Shown one piece after another: positions 40,621 through 49,239 of a stretch of DNA of 64,000 bases. Source of the stretch: an uncultured Thermoguttaceae bacterium (GTDB lineage: Bacteria; Planctomycetota; Planctomycetia; Pirellulales; Thermoguttaceae); contig CALFBP010000033.1 of the NCBI GenBank assembly GCA_937951625.1, forward strand, positions 102,083 to 166,082, given 5' to 3'. Numbering within the stretch: the first letter of the stretch is position 1; every line of letters starts with the position of its first letter. The notes beneath the pieces are model-generated. The model was not told the DNA's origin. It did no database searches and was given only the letters and a program-made list of their open reading frames with translations. Made by a program: the position numbers and the translations under genes.

Positions 40621-42027
40621 TCAGAGGGCCCGGCGGTAGCGGCGCTTGGGTTTCCCGAAGACAGGACGACGGGCCACGACGGCCTCGGGTGCGGAGGCGA
40701 CTGGCGGTTCCTCCGGAGGGGTGAGAGGCGGTACGGCGACCTGAGGCGTCGGAGTGGCCATGGGGCGCTGCGGAAGCAACTCACTGGTCTCGCGGCGCTC
40801 CAAGAGCCGGTTGATCCGCATTTCGATCCGCGTCAGCTCGTTGCCTTCCTCGGGAGTGACAAACGTGTAGGCCACCCCCTCCCGGCCCATCCGCCCGGCG
40901 CGGCCCACACGATGAACATAGTCGTCGCAAAATTGGGGAATGTCGTAATTGATGATGTGGGAAATGCTGGTCACGTCGATGCCGCGGCCGACCACGTCGG
41001 TGGCCACCAGATAGCGAACCTCGCCCTCGCGAAACTGACGCATGACCCGGTCGCGGGCGCTCTGGGGCAAATCGCCGTGAATGCAAGCCACGCCCTCGAT
41101 TTTCCTGGCCAAGCGCTGGTAAACCTTTTCGGTTCCTCGCCGCGTGCGGCAAAAAATGATCGCCTGTCGTGGTTGTTCTCGGGCCAGGAGCCGGTACAAG
41201 AGTTCGAATTTGTCCTCGGCCATCACGGTGAAGTAGTACTGGTCGATCGTCTCCACCGCGATCTCCTTGGGCGAGAAATCCAACATCTCGGGATCGCGCA
41301 TGTAGCGTTGGGCCAGACGCATTACGGGCGGGGGTATGGTGGCGCTGAGCAGAAGCGTCTGGCGCTCCACGGGGCAACGGCGGAGGATGCGTTCGATGTC
41401 GGGCCGGAAGCCGATGTCCAACATGCGGTCGGCTTCGTCGAGCACAACGACGCGGATAGCCTCCAGGTTCAGCGTGCCGCGATCCATGTGGTCGAGGATG
41501 CGGCCCGGCGTCCCCACCACCACGTCCGCCCCCCGGCGCAAATGTTCCACCTGCTGCCGCAGCGGCTTGCCGCCGTACAAGGCAACGATCTGCGTCTTGC
41601 GGCCCAAGGCTAGCTTGCGGAACTCGTCGCGGACCTGGACTGCCAACTCCCGCGTGGGCACAAGCACGACGGCCTGGGGCCTCCCCCGGGATCGGGCCGG
41701 CTCCAGTTTTTCCAGAATGGGAATGGCAAAGGCGGCGGTCTTGCCGGTGCCCGTCCGGGCCTGGCCCATCAGGTCCGCCCCTTCCAACGCCCGCGGGATC
41801 AATCCCGCCTGGATCGGCGTAGGCTCGGCGTAACCGGCCTGTTCCAGGGCCGCCAACGTGGTTTCCGAAAGCCCGATCGCGGCGAATCCCTGGATGGGGC
41901 GAGGCTTGGGACCTTTCTTCACGCGAGAACCGCCGTCTTGAGCCCTCGCCGGCAAAGAGGCATCCCCTTCTTGGCGTGTTGAGACTGGCCGCGGGGATTC
42001 CGTTCTCTTCGTGCGTCGATCAGGCAA
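40621..42027 (-). CDS. DEAD-box RNA helicase (RhlE/DeaD group)
   Basis: 468 residues. All core motifs are present: Q motif (EPTPIQAGLIP), ARTGTGKTAA, VPTRELA, TPGRI, VLDEADRML, SAT, IIFCRTRRGTEK, ATDVVGRGIDV and HRVGRAGRMGREG. The short N-terminal extension is basic and Pro-rich; the C-terminal 60 residues are Pro-rich with a basic end, suited to RNA binding. Cytoplasmic RNA remodelling in ribosome assembly or RNA decay is expected. Flanking regions are non-coding, so it appears to be a single-gene unit. Confidence 0.95.
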   Translation of the reverse strand: MPDRRTKRTESPRPVSTRQEGDASLPARAQDGGSRVKKGPKPRPIQGFAAIGLSETTLAALEQAGYAEPTPIQAGLIPRALEGADLMGQARTGTGKTAAFAIPILEKLEPARSRGRPQAVVLVPTRELAVQVRDEFRKLALGRKTQIVALYGGKPLRQQVEHLRRGADVVVGTPGRILDHMDRGTLNLEAIRVVVLDEADRMLDIGFRPDIERILRRCPVERQTLLLSATIPPPVMRLAQRYMRDPEMLDFSPKEIAVETIDQYYFTVMAEDKFELLYRLLAREQPRQAIIFCRTRRGTEKVYQRLARKIEGVACIHGDLPQSARDRVMRQFREGEVRYLVATDVVGRGIDVTSISHIINYDIPQFCDDYVHRVGRAGRMGREGVAYTFVTPEEGNELTRIEMRINRLLERRETSELLPQRPMATPTPQVAVPPLTPPEEPPVASAPEAVVARRPVFGKPKRRYRRAL

Positions 42028-42603
42028 CTTGGCTCCTCACAAACAAACCATCTTTTCGGCAGCCGTAGCGGTAGACATCGGGGCCGGAACTCAGTGCGAT
42101 CCATTCTAACAAACCAAAATCGGCGGTGCCAATCCCCCCAAAGACACGCACCAATTCATGGCACGCGACCTAACAGGATGTTTTTTTCCCAAAATCTATA
42201 GCGCGGCGTCGGGCCGCGACCAAAATACCTGAAGGGCCACGCCCCCTCGGTGGCCGGAATCCAAGGGGAATAACGGACGCAAAGGACGGACGCGACGGAG
42301 CGCGTCCGTCACTCGTTGAACTCGGTCTGGCGCAGCACTTCGGGACAGGAGCGCATCCTTCATCTGTTGAAACATCTGCGCAAAGCACGGAAATAACTTG
42401 AAGCGGAGACGCTGTACCCTCACTCTCCGCGCAGGCGGGAGCGAGGCTGGGGATGAGGGCGCCTGGGAGCGTCACCGGTTTTCTCGATCGACTCCAGCCT
42501 GGCGGAAGCTCACGATCGCCTTTTCCGCAAGGGTGTTGTGCCTTCTCTGATCGGCTCCAAGAAAAACTTGCCATCGGCCACGCTTCCCAGTACGATCAGC
42601 GTC
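42028..42603. other. Intergenic region between helicase and sugar cluster
   Basis: About 575 bp with no supported gene. It contains a T run near 42181, a hairpin CGCGGC-GTCGG-GCCGCG around 42202-42218 and a perfect hairpin at 42286-42311. Promoters for the divergent genes should lie here, but no boxes are clear. Confidence 0.45.
42286..42311. other. Perfect 10-bp hairpin
   Basis: GACGGACGCG (42286-42295) pairs with CGCGTCCGTC (42302-42311) around a 6-nt loop. No T run on either side. It lies between divergent genes, so it is not an obvious terminator; a structured leader or binding site is possible. Confidence 0.45.
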
Positions 42604-43650
42604 ATGTCCAAGCAGATGTTTTCGGAAGTTCAGCGTCGCGGATTTCTGAAGTCCCTGGCTGTTGGAGGTGGGGTTGGGCTGGCGGCATTGGCCGGTTGCC
42701 GTCACGCGGCGGAGATGCCTTCGGGCGAGGGGCAGCGACGGCTCCGCGTGGCGTTTTCCAACGCCGGCCTGCAAACCACCTGGTGCAAGCTGGGCTACGA
42801 CACGGCCATGCTTTGGGCCAAGCTCTTGGACATCGAGTTGGTTTGGATCGACGGCGGGCTGAATCCGCAGGAGCAGCGGAACAAGGTCGAGATGGCTGCC
42901 GGCGACGACTGGGATTTTTGCTGCTTCCAGGCCCTGCAAAGCGATATCCTCGTCGAGCCGGTCCGCCAGTTGAAGCGCAAGGGCGTCCCGGTGATTTCCG
43001 TGGACACGCTCCTGACCGACACGGAGCGGCTTCGGGAGGTTGGCGTCTGGGTGCAGATCGCGGCCAATCACCAACAGATGGCCGAAAGCAGCACGCGCTA
43101 CTTGATGGACAAGATCGGCGGCCGCGGCAAGGTGATCCACATCGGTGGCGCCAGTGCCCATAGCGGTGCCCGCGACCGGGAAAAAGGCTTCTTGCGCGTC
43201 GTGGCCGGTTATCCCGAGGTTGAGGTCGTGGGCGGCGGGGTCCGCTGGTGCGATTGGAAGCCGGAAAAGGCCCGCGACACCTTCGACTCGCTCCTCTCTC
43301 AAACCCGGGAGCCCATCGCCGGGGCCTTCTTCCACAACGACGACATGGCCTTGGCCTGTGTGCCGGGCCTGGCGGGGACGATCCACGAGAAGATGGTCAT
43401 CACCGCCGTGGATGGCCAGAAGGAGGGCCTGACCGGAGTTCGCGAGGGAAAGTTGGCGGCCACCACCGTCAATCCCACCTGCATGTTGCACTCCTGGGCG
43501 TTGATCATCGGGCAATTCATTGTCCGCAATCAGGAGAAAATCGACGACGTCCCCTTGGAAATCCCCTGTCCCAGTCCCTTGGTCGCCAAAGAAACCGGCA
43601 ACCTCGAGGCCATGTTCTGGCTTTCCGACCCACGACATTGTATGGTGTGA
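42604..43650 (+). CDS. Sugar-binding lipoprotein of an ABC-type uptake system (Tat/lipobox signal)
   Basis: 348 residues. The N-terminus shows twin arginines (QRRGFLKSLAVGG) and a lipobox LAALAGC with Cys32, suggesting a Tat-exported lipoprotein. The rest matches periplasmic sugar-binding proteins of the RbsB/Peripla_BP_4 group: VAFSNAGLQTTWCKLG, PVISVDTLLTD, GKVIHIGGASAHSGARDREKGF and FFHNDDMALACVPGL. It should bind a monosaccharide outside the inner membrane. It opens a same-strand cluster with a GRP-type permease, ribokinase and an ABC ATPase. The start at 42604 has only a weak ribosome site; an ATG at 42616 would keep the signal. Confidence 0.88.
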   Translation: MSKQMFSEVQRRGFLKSLAVGGGVGLAALAGCRHAAEMPSGEGQRRLRVAFSNAGLQTTWCKLGYDTAMLWAKLLDIELVWIDGGLNPQEQRNKVEMAAGDDWDFCCFQALQSDILVEPVRQLKRKGVPVISVDTLLTDTERLREVGVWVQIAANHQQMAESSTRYLMDKIGGRGKVIHIGGASAHSGARDREKGFLRVVAGYPEVEVVGGGVRWCDWKPEKARDTFDSLLSQTREPIAGAFFHNDDMALACVPGLAGTIHEKMVITAVDGQKEGLTGVREGKLAATTVNPTCMLHSWALIIGQFIVRNQEKIDDVPLEIPCPSPLVAKETGNLEAMFWLSDPRHCMV

Positions 43651-43785
43651 TTCAACTTTCTTCCTTTCGGCAAGACGTGGGGCGGGCGCGAGGGAATGAC
43701 GCTTGGGGCTTCGGTCTTCGTTTAGGGAGCTTGAGAGCCGGTTCGCGGACTCCAGGGTTAAAACCACAAGCAAGGGAGCAATCGC

Positions 43786-44793
43786 ATGTTCCTCGTCGAA
43801 TCGTACCCGGTGGCCGTGCTCTTTTGCGTGATTACGATGCTGTGCTGGGGGTCGTGGGCCAACACGCAGAAGGCAGCCGGCAAAAGCTGGCGATTTGAGC
43901 TTTTTTATTGGGATTATGTGTTTGGCGTGCTGCTGATGGCCCTGATCTTTGCCTTCACGCTGGGCAGCCTGGGCACGGCGGGGCGGGGATTTTTGGCCGA
44001 TCTGAAACAGGCCGATCCCGCCAATCTCGGCTCGGCCCTGTTGGGCGGCGTGATCTTCAACGTGGCCAACATCCTGTTGGTGGCGGCCATCGCCATCGCG
44101 GGCATGGCGGTAGCGTTTCCCGTGGGAATCGGCCTGGCGCTGGTGTTGGGCGTGGTCGTGAACTATTGGGCCGATCCGGCGGGCAACGCCCTGCTGTTGT
44201 TCCTCGGCGTGGCCTTCATCGTGGCCGCGATCGTGCTGGACGCCTTGGCGTATCGCCGCCTGCCAGGCCAGTCCCAAGGTGGCGGCGCCAAGGGCCTGAT
44301 CCTGGCCGTGGCCTGCGGCGTGCTGATGGGCTATTTCTATCGCTTCGTCGCTGCCGCCATGCCCAAGCCGGAAGAGTTCGCCGTCATGCCCGCCGGAAAA
44401 CTCAGTCCCTATACCGCCATGGTGACCTTCGCCGTGGGGGTCGTGTTGAGCAACTTCGTCATCAATATCGCGATCATGTACCGACCCTTTATTGGGGAGC
44501 CGGTGCCGATTTCCGAATATTTCAAGGGCACCGCCCGGGACCACCTCTGGGGAATCCTTGGCGGCATGATCTGGTCCGTGGGCATGATGTTCAGCATCAT
44601 CGCGGCGGGGCAAGCGAGCTTCGCGATCTCCTACGGCCTGGGGCAAGGGGCCACCATGGTGGCGGCGTTTTGGGGCGTGTTCATCTGGCGGGAATTCCAA
44701 CAGGCCCCGCCCGGGACCAACCGGCTGCTCGGCCTGATGTTCGCTGGCTACCTGATCGGCTTGGCCTTGGTGATCATCGCCCGGGTGAGTTGA
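43786..44793 (+). CDS. GRP-family sugar transporter (DMT superfamily)
   Basis: 335-residue inner-membrane protein with about ten helices. The N-terminal CWGSWANTQKAAGKSWRFELFY and repeated EamA-like pattern match the glucose/ribose porter and ureide-permease branch of the drug/metabolite superfamily. Ion-coupled sugar uptake is the likely role. It lies between a sugar-binding lipoprotein and ribokinase, supporting ribose or a related sugar as substrate (inference). It could be the only permease of the cluster, since no RbsC-type ABC permease is encoded. Confidence 0.82.
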   Translation: MFLVESYPVAVLFCVITMLCWGSWANTQKAAGKSWRFELFYWDYVFGVLLMALIFAFTLGSLGTAGRGFLADLKQADPANLGSALLGGVIFNVANILLVAAIAIAGMAVAFPVGIGLALVLGVVVNYWADPAGNALLLFLGVAFIVAAIVLDALAYRRLPGQSQGGGAKGLILAVACGVLMGYFYRFVAAAMPKPEEFAVMPAGKLSPYTAMVTFAVGVVLSNFVINIAIMYRPFIGEPVPISEYFKGTARDHLWGILGGMIWSVGMMFSIIAAGQASFAISYGLGQGATMVAAFWGVFIWREFQQAPPGTNRLLGLMFAGYLIGLALVIIARVS

Positions 44794-44959
44794 TCCCGCT
44801 CCACCGCCAGACGAGGGAAAACCCAATGGTCGTCTCCCGGCCTGCGTGGTTCAGTTCACAGTCGGCGTGGCGACGAGGATTCCCGAAAGGTAACTGGCCC
44901 CTGTGGGGAGAAAGTCCTAAGTTTCAAGACTCCTTGCCAACCCCAGGATTCAAGGCATC

Positions 44960-45904
44960 ATGAAATCTCCGCGCATTGTGGTCATTGGAAGTTCCAATAC
45001 TGACATGGTGGTCAAGAGCGAGCGATTGCCGGCGCCCGGCGAGACGGTGACCGGCGGGCAATTCCTCATGGCCGCGGGAGGCAAGGGGGCCAACCAAGCG
45101 GTGGCCGCCGCGCGATTGGGCGCGGAAGTGACCTTCATCGCCAAGGTTGGTTGCGATATGTTCGGCGATCAGGCCATCGCCGGCTACCGCAAGGAAGGCA
45201 TTCGCACCGACTTCATCCTTCGCGATCCGCAACACGCCACCGGCGTGGCCTTGATCTTGGTCGACCAAAAGGGCGAGAACTTGATCTCCGTGGCCTCGGG
45301 CGCCAATCATGCCTTATCGCCGGACGACGTACTTCAGGCGGCCGAGGCGATCCGCGCAGCGGACGTCGTGGTGCTTCAGCTTGAAATTCCGCTGAACACG
45401 GTGGCGGCCGCGGCAGCGATTGCGGCCGAGGTCGGTGTGCCGGTAATTCTGGATCCCGCACCCGCCCCGCAAGGCCCCTTGGATCCAGCCTTGCTGCGGA
45501 ATGTGACCTGTGTGAAGCCCAACGAGACCGAGGCGGAGCGACTGAGCGGCGTGGCCGTGCGCGATGAAGAGTCGGCGCGCCTAGCCGCCGCGAAGCTACT
45601 GGCCAGCGGCGTGCGTTCGGCAGTGATCACCCTCGGCGCCAAAGGCGCCTTCTGGACGGAGGGCGAGCAGGCCGGCTTTGTCGGTGGACTGCGTGTCGAG
45701 GCCGTGGACAGCACAGCGGCCGGCGACGCCTTTTCCGGCGCATTGGCCTGCGGCTTGGCCCGAAAGCAGCCCCTTGACGAGGCGGTCCGCTATGCCACGG
45801 TCGTTGCCGCCTTGTCGGTCACGCGCCTCGGCGCGCAACCGTCGTTGCCCACCAGCGACGAGGTCGAGCGATTTCGGGCGACCTTGAATCGCGCGACTTC
45901 CTAA
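44960..45904 (+). CDS. rbsK: Ribokinase
   Basis: 314 residues of the PfkB/ribokinase family. Motifs are VVIGSSNTDMVV, the family signature GGKGANQAVAAARLGA, NETEAERLSG and the C-terminal anion-hole/catalytic DSTAAGDAFSGALA with the active Asp. It phosphorylates ribose (or a similar pentose) with ATP in the cytoplasm, feeding the pentose phosphate pathway. Clustered with a sugar-binding protein and sugar transporters on the same strand; the ABC ATPase follows within 10 bp to 80 bp depending on its start. Confidence 0.93.
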   Translation: MKSPRIVVIGSSNTDMVVKSERLPAPGETVTGGQFLMAAGGKGANQAVAAARLGAEVTFIAKVGCDMFGDQAIAGYRKEGIRTDFILRDPQHATGVALILVDQKGENLISVASGANHALSPDDVLQAAEAIRAADVVVLQLEIPLNTVAAAAAIAAEVGVPVILDPAPAPQGPLDPALLRNVTCVKPNETEAERLSGVAVRDEESARLAAAKLLASGVRSAVITLGAKGAFWTEGEQAGFVGGLRVEAVDSTAAGDAFSGALACGLARKQPLDEAVRYATVVAALSVTRLGAQPSLPTSDEVERFRATLNRATS

Positions 45905-45912
45905 CCCAGCAA

Positions 45913-47475
45913 GTGAAACATCCCGATGCTTGGCGATCTTGCATTCTTGATCGATCGCGTTCCTCGAAATCTGACGTGCTCGTGACCGCTCCACTTCTGG
46001 AATGCCGAGGAATCGGGAAGCGCTACTCGGGAGTGACGGCCCTGGAGGGCGTCGATTTCGTCCTTTTTGCCGGCGAGGTCCACGGTCTGGTAGGGAGCAA
46101 CGGGGCTGGAAAAAGCACCTTGATGAAGATCTTGGCCGGGGCCCTGCCGGACTTCGAGGGCGAGGTGCTTCTCGATGGCCGGCCCGTGAATCTCTCCTCT
46201 CCCCAAGCCGCGCTGGGCCATGGGATTGCCATGGTGTATCAGGAGCTCTCCGGCATCGGCCCGTTGTCGGTGGCGGAAAACTTGTTCTTGGGTCGGCAGC
46301 CGACGGCGTGGGGCGGACGCGTGGATTGGGGGGCGATGCGTCGCAGGGCCCGCGAATACCTCGCCGAGCTGGATATCCACATCGACGTGGATCGGCGATT
46401 GGATCGCTATCCGTTGGGGATCCGCCAGATGATCGAGGTCGCCCGAGGAATACACAGCGGGGCCCGCGTGCTGATCCTCGACGAGCCGACCAGTGCCCTC
46501 AGCCTTCCGGAAACCCAGCGCCTGTTCGCGTTGATTCGCCGCCTCCGCGAGCGTGGCGTGGCCATCGTGTTCATCAGTCATTTTCTCGAGGACGTATTGG
46601 AGATTTGCGACCGGGTGACAGTGCTTCGCAACGGCCGTCGGGTGGCCACCAAGGGCCGCGGCGAACTCGACAAACAGGAGGTGATCCGCATGATGCTAGG
46701 TCGTGACGGCGCCCTGGAGGAGGCCGCGTACTCCGATCGTGTCAGGCTTCCCCCGCGCTCGACAAGCCCGTTCGTGCTCCGCGCGGTCAACCTCTCGCTT
46801 GCTGGAACCTTGGCTGAAGCCAGCCTGGAGGTCGCGCCCGGCGAATGCCTGGGGCTGTATGGATTCGCAGGTTCGGGGCACCGCGAGGTGGTCCACCTGC
46901 TAGCCGGGGCCCTTACGCCGACGGGCGGGCAAATCACCCTCGACGGCCAACCGCTCCAGCCAGGCAACATCCACCAGGCTGTCCGACGCGGCGTGGTGAT
47001 GGTGACCGGCGACCGTGCCCGAGGCTTGTTCCTGCGCGGTGAACTTTATAAGAACATCACGCTGCCCCATCTTCGCCGTGCAGTAGGGGAATGGCTGACG
47101 GCCGGACGCGAGTTGCCCGTCGCCCGGGCGGTGCTGGAACGGGTCGGTTGCCAACCCCCGGAGCCCCGCCGGCTCGCCGGCCAACTTTCTGGAGGCAACC
47201 AACAAAAGGTCGTCCTGGCCCGCTGGCTGCTCGGCCCGATCCGCGTGCTTCTGCTCGACGAGCCCACGCGGGGCATGGACGTGGCCGCCAAGGCCGAAGT
47301 CATGCGATGGGTCGACGATCGGAAGCGGCAGGGAGCGGCCGTCGTGCTGGCCTCCGCGGAACCCGAGCTCCTCTTGGCCCACGCCGACCGCATCCTCGTC
47401 TTCCGCCGCGGCCGCATCGCCAAGCAGTGGACGGATGCGTGGGTCGACAAAGCCGCCCTGATGCACTGGGCATGA
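45913..47475 (+). CDS. Double-domain sugar ABC transporter ATPase (RbsA/MglA type)
   Basis: 520 residues with two ATP-binding cassettes. The first has Walker A GSNGAGKST, Walker B VLILDEPTSAL and a degenerate signature (YPLGIRQMIEVA). The second has a degenerate Walker A (GFAGSGHREVV), a good signature LSGGNQQKVV and Walker B VLLLDEPTRGMDVAA. This asymmetry is normal for RbsA/XylG/MglA proteins. It should energise a monosaccharide ABC importer with an RbsC permease, but none is encoded here. The start is uncertain: the ATG at 45913 lacks a ribosome site, and GTGs at 45976 or 45982 would still leave an intact domain. Confidence 0.92.
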   Translation: MKHPDAWRSCILDRSRSSKSDVLVTAPLLECRGIGKRYSGVTALEGVDFVLFAGEVHGLVGSNGAGKSTLMKILAGALPDFEGEVLLDGRPVNLSSPQAALGHGIAMVYQELSGIGPLSVAENLFLGRQPTAWGGRVDWGAMRRRAREYLAELDIHIDVDRRLDRYPLGIRQMIEVARGIHSGARVLILDEPTSALSLPETQRLFALIRRLRERGVAIVFISHFLEDVLEICDRVTVLRNGRRVATKGRGELDKQEVIRMMLGRDGALEEAAYSDRVRLPPRSTSPFVLRAVNLSLAGTLAEASLEVAPGECLGLYGFAGSGHREVVHLLAGALTPTGGQITLDGQPLQPGNIHQAVRRGVVMVTGDRARGLFLRGELYKNITLPHLRRAVGEWLTAGRELPVARAVLERVGCQPPEPRRLAGQLSGGNQQKVVLARWLLGPIRVLLLDEPTRGMDVAAKAEVMRWVDDRKRQGAAVVLASAEPELLLAHADRILVFRRGRIAKQWTDAWVDKAALMHWA

Positions 47476-47508
47476 GGCAGAAGTTTCAAAACAGCGAACG
47501 CCTCGCCG

Positions 47509-47542
47509 GACCATTCCTCGCTGGGACGTCGGAATGGTCTTT
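47509..47542 (+). terminator. Hairpin with short T run after the ABC ATPase
   Basis: GACCATTCC (47509-47517) pairs with GGAATGGTC (47531-47539), followed by TTT. It begins 34 bp after the ATPase stop and could end the sugar-cluster transcript. Confidence 0.5.
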
Positions 47543-47677
47543 CGCGCGCGGATCACTGAGTTGACGACGGTCGAGGCCACGGATAGCATGGCGGCGGTGG
47601 TGGGAAGTTTTTCCAGGCCGCGTCACCAGCGGGAATTGCCGGCCCGCCGAATGACGCTCAGCAAAGGATCATCGTCG

Positions 47678-48520
47678 ATGCCTGGTCGCCGAAGCCTGTT
47701 TTTGGCCGTCAGCCTCTTGGCCTGGTTGCTTGGTCCATGGTCCGCCGCGTGGGCGTTCAAGGTCTATATTGCGACCGACATGGAGGGTTGCAGCGGCATC
47801 GCCAATAGTGAGCAACTGGCCTCGGAGGAAGGAAAACTGCGGATGGCCGAGGACATGAACGCCTGCATCCGGGGATGTTTTGCCGCTGGGGCGACGGAGG
47901 TCGTCGTGCGGGACATCCACGGCGGTGGAACGAACGTGGATCCCAAGGCGATCGACGCCCGGGCCAAACTCGTTCAAGGTTCTACTCCCGGCAAGCGATT
48001 CCAAGACCTCGAGGGCTCCGAGGCGATCATCCTGTTGGGCTACCATGCCATGGCGCTGACGCCGGGCGGCACGTTGGCCCATACCTATTCTTCGGCCTCG
48101 ATCCAAGGGATGTGGCTCAACGGCCGCGAGGTGGGCGAAATCGGCATCGATGCCGCGATTGCCGCCGAATACAAGATTCCCGTGGTCATGGTCTCGGGCG
48201 ATGATAAAACCTGCGCGGAAGCGCAAGCGTGGATTCCCGGCGTGGTCACTTGTGAGACCAAAAAGGGCACGGGCCCGCAAAGCGCGGAGCTCGTGCCGCT
48301 CGAGCAAGCCCACCGTTTGATCGCCGAGAAGACCATCGAGGCCCTGAACAAGCGGAAGGAAATCCGCCCGATCAGGATCGATTATCCCGCCACCATCCGC
48401 TGGGATTACTTGCCCAAGGGATCGCTCCGCACCCACCATCCCGCATTCAAACCGGTCGCCGACCCGCGACGCGTCGAAAAAACCGGTCCCAGCGTTGAGC
48501 GATTGCTGCTGGGCAAATAA
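47678..48520 (+). CDS. M55 family D-aminopeptidase, exported
   Basis: 280 residues with a signal peptide (RSLFLAVSLLAWLLGPWSAAWA). The M55 (DppA-like) zinc peptidase core is seen in VYIATDMEGCSGIAN near the start, VVRDIHGGGTN, LLGYHAMA and VSGDDKTCAEAQ. DppA acts on D-amino-acid peptides; here export points to periplasmic peptide or cell-wall fragment turnover. AAAGGA 9 nt before the ATG at 47678 supports this start. A predicted terminator separates it from the sugar cluster. Confidence 0.88.
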   Translation: MPGRRSLFLAVSLLAWLLGPWSAAWAFKVYIATDMEGCSGIANSEQLASEEGKLRMAEDMNACIRGCFAAGATEVVVRDIHGGGTNVDPKAIDARAKLVQGSTPGKRFQDLEGSEAIILLGYHAMALTPGGTLAHTYSSASIQGMWLNGREVGEIGIDAAIAAEYKIPVVMVSGDDKTCAEAQAWIPGVVTCETKKGTGPQSAELVPLEQAHRLIAEKTIEALNKRKEIRPIRIDYPATIRWDYLPKGSLRTHHPAFKPVADPRRVEKTGPSVERLLLGK

Positions 48521-48631
48521 GGCAGGTCGTGACACCGAGGCAAGCTTCGGGGCCGGCAGGTGGCCCGTCGGTCGAGCGGCAGTGCAGCGGCGCGTCGTGG
48601 ACTTTGCTGCGTTGGGCACAGCGATTAGCGG

Positions 48632-48678
48632 CTATCCCAAAAGTCCCCTCTCACCTTGGGAGAGGGTCAGGGTGAGGG
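48632..48678. repeat. Dispersed palindromic repeat, locus 4
   Basis: CTATCCCAAAAGTCCCCTCT leads into CACCTTGGGAGAGGGTCAGG and GTGAGGG. The first 21 bases match locus 1 (6640) at all but one position, and the tail is identical in part. Intergenic, between the M55 gene and the ACT gene. Confidence 0.75.
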
Positions 48679-48779
48679 CCCGAGGTCTCTACGGACGACG
48701 GGAAAAAACGTCGTGTTGTAGGCACCTTCCGCCAAACAAAGCTCTTTCGAGCGGGATAGGCTGGGTTATGGGTTAGGCT

Positions 48780-49223
48780 CTATTCCCGAGTCGCGCGGCT
48801 GAACAGCTCGACGGTGTCCACGAACGGCACGGTGGAGCCTTTCAGGGCCCGCAAGGCGGCGTCCGGGTCCTCGAAGCGGAACACCAGCACCGCTTGGTCG
48901 CCCATCTTCGTGGCGAAGGCGTACATGTACTCCACGTTCAGCCCCGCGGCCGCGATGGGTTCGAGCACGGCCACCAGCCCGCCCGGCCGGTCCTGGACCT
49001 GAATCGCCAGCACTTCCGTCACGCTCACGCGGAAACCGTTGGTCTCGAGCACCTCCTTGGCCTTTTGCCAGTCGCGGACGATGAGCCGCAGGATGCCATA
49101 CTTTTGCGTTTCGGCGAGGGCCAACGCGACGATGTTGATGCCCGCCGCCGCCAAAAGACGGCACGGCTCGATCAGGTGGCCGGGGCGGTTTTCGATGAAC
49201 ACCGAGAGTTGCGGGAACTTCAT
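48780..49223 (-). CDS. Tandem ACT-domain protein
   Basis: 147 residues made of two ACT domains (QLSVFIENRPGHLIEPCRLLAAAGIN; LAIQVQDRPGGLVAVLEPIAAAG). ACT pairs bind amino acids or similar ligands. It lies 16 bp downstream of a phenylacetate-CoA ligase gene, an arrangement seen in many bacteria and archaea and thought to sense the ligase's aromatic substrate or product. The ATG at 49223 has CGGAGA upstream. Cytoplasmic. Confidence 0.9.
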   Translation of the reverse strand: MKFPQLSVFIENRPGHLIEPCRLLAAAGINIVALALAETQKYGILRLIVRDWQKAKEVLETNGFRVSVTEVLAIQVQDRPGGLVAVLEPIAAAGLNVEYMYAFATKMGDQAVLVFRFEDPDAALRALKGSTVPFVDTVELFSRATRE

Positions 49224-49239
49224 GGGCGGTGTCTCCGAG

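Noticed and set aside
42472..44826. 784-codon open frame on the minus strand across the sugar-binding and GRP transporter genes
   Set aside because: It spans two recognised genes and their spacer on the opposite strand; its His/Asp/Gly-rich composition is typical of antisense frames here.
48495..48776. Short plus-strand frame with LSPWERVRVRA
   Set aside because: This is a translation of the dispersed repeat, a common false protein, with no ribosome site.
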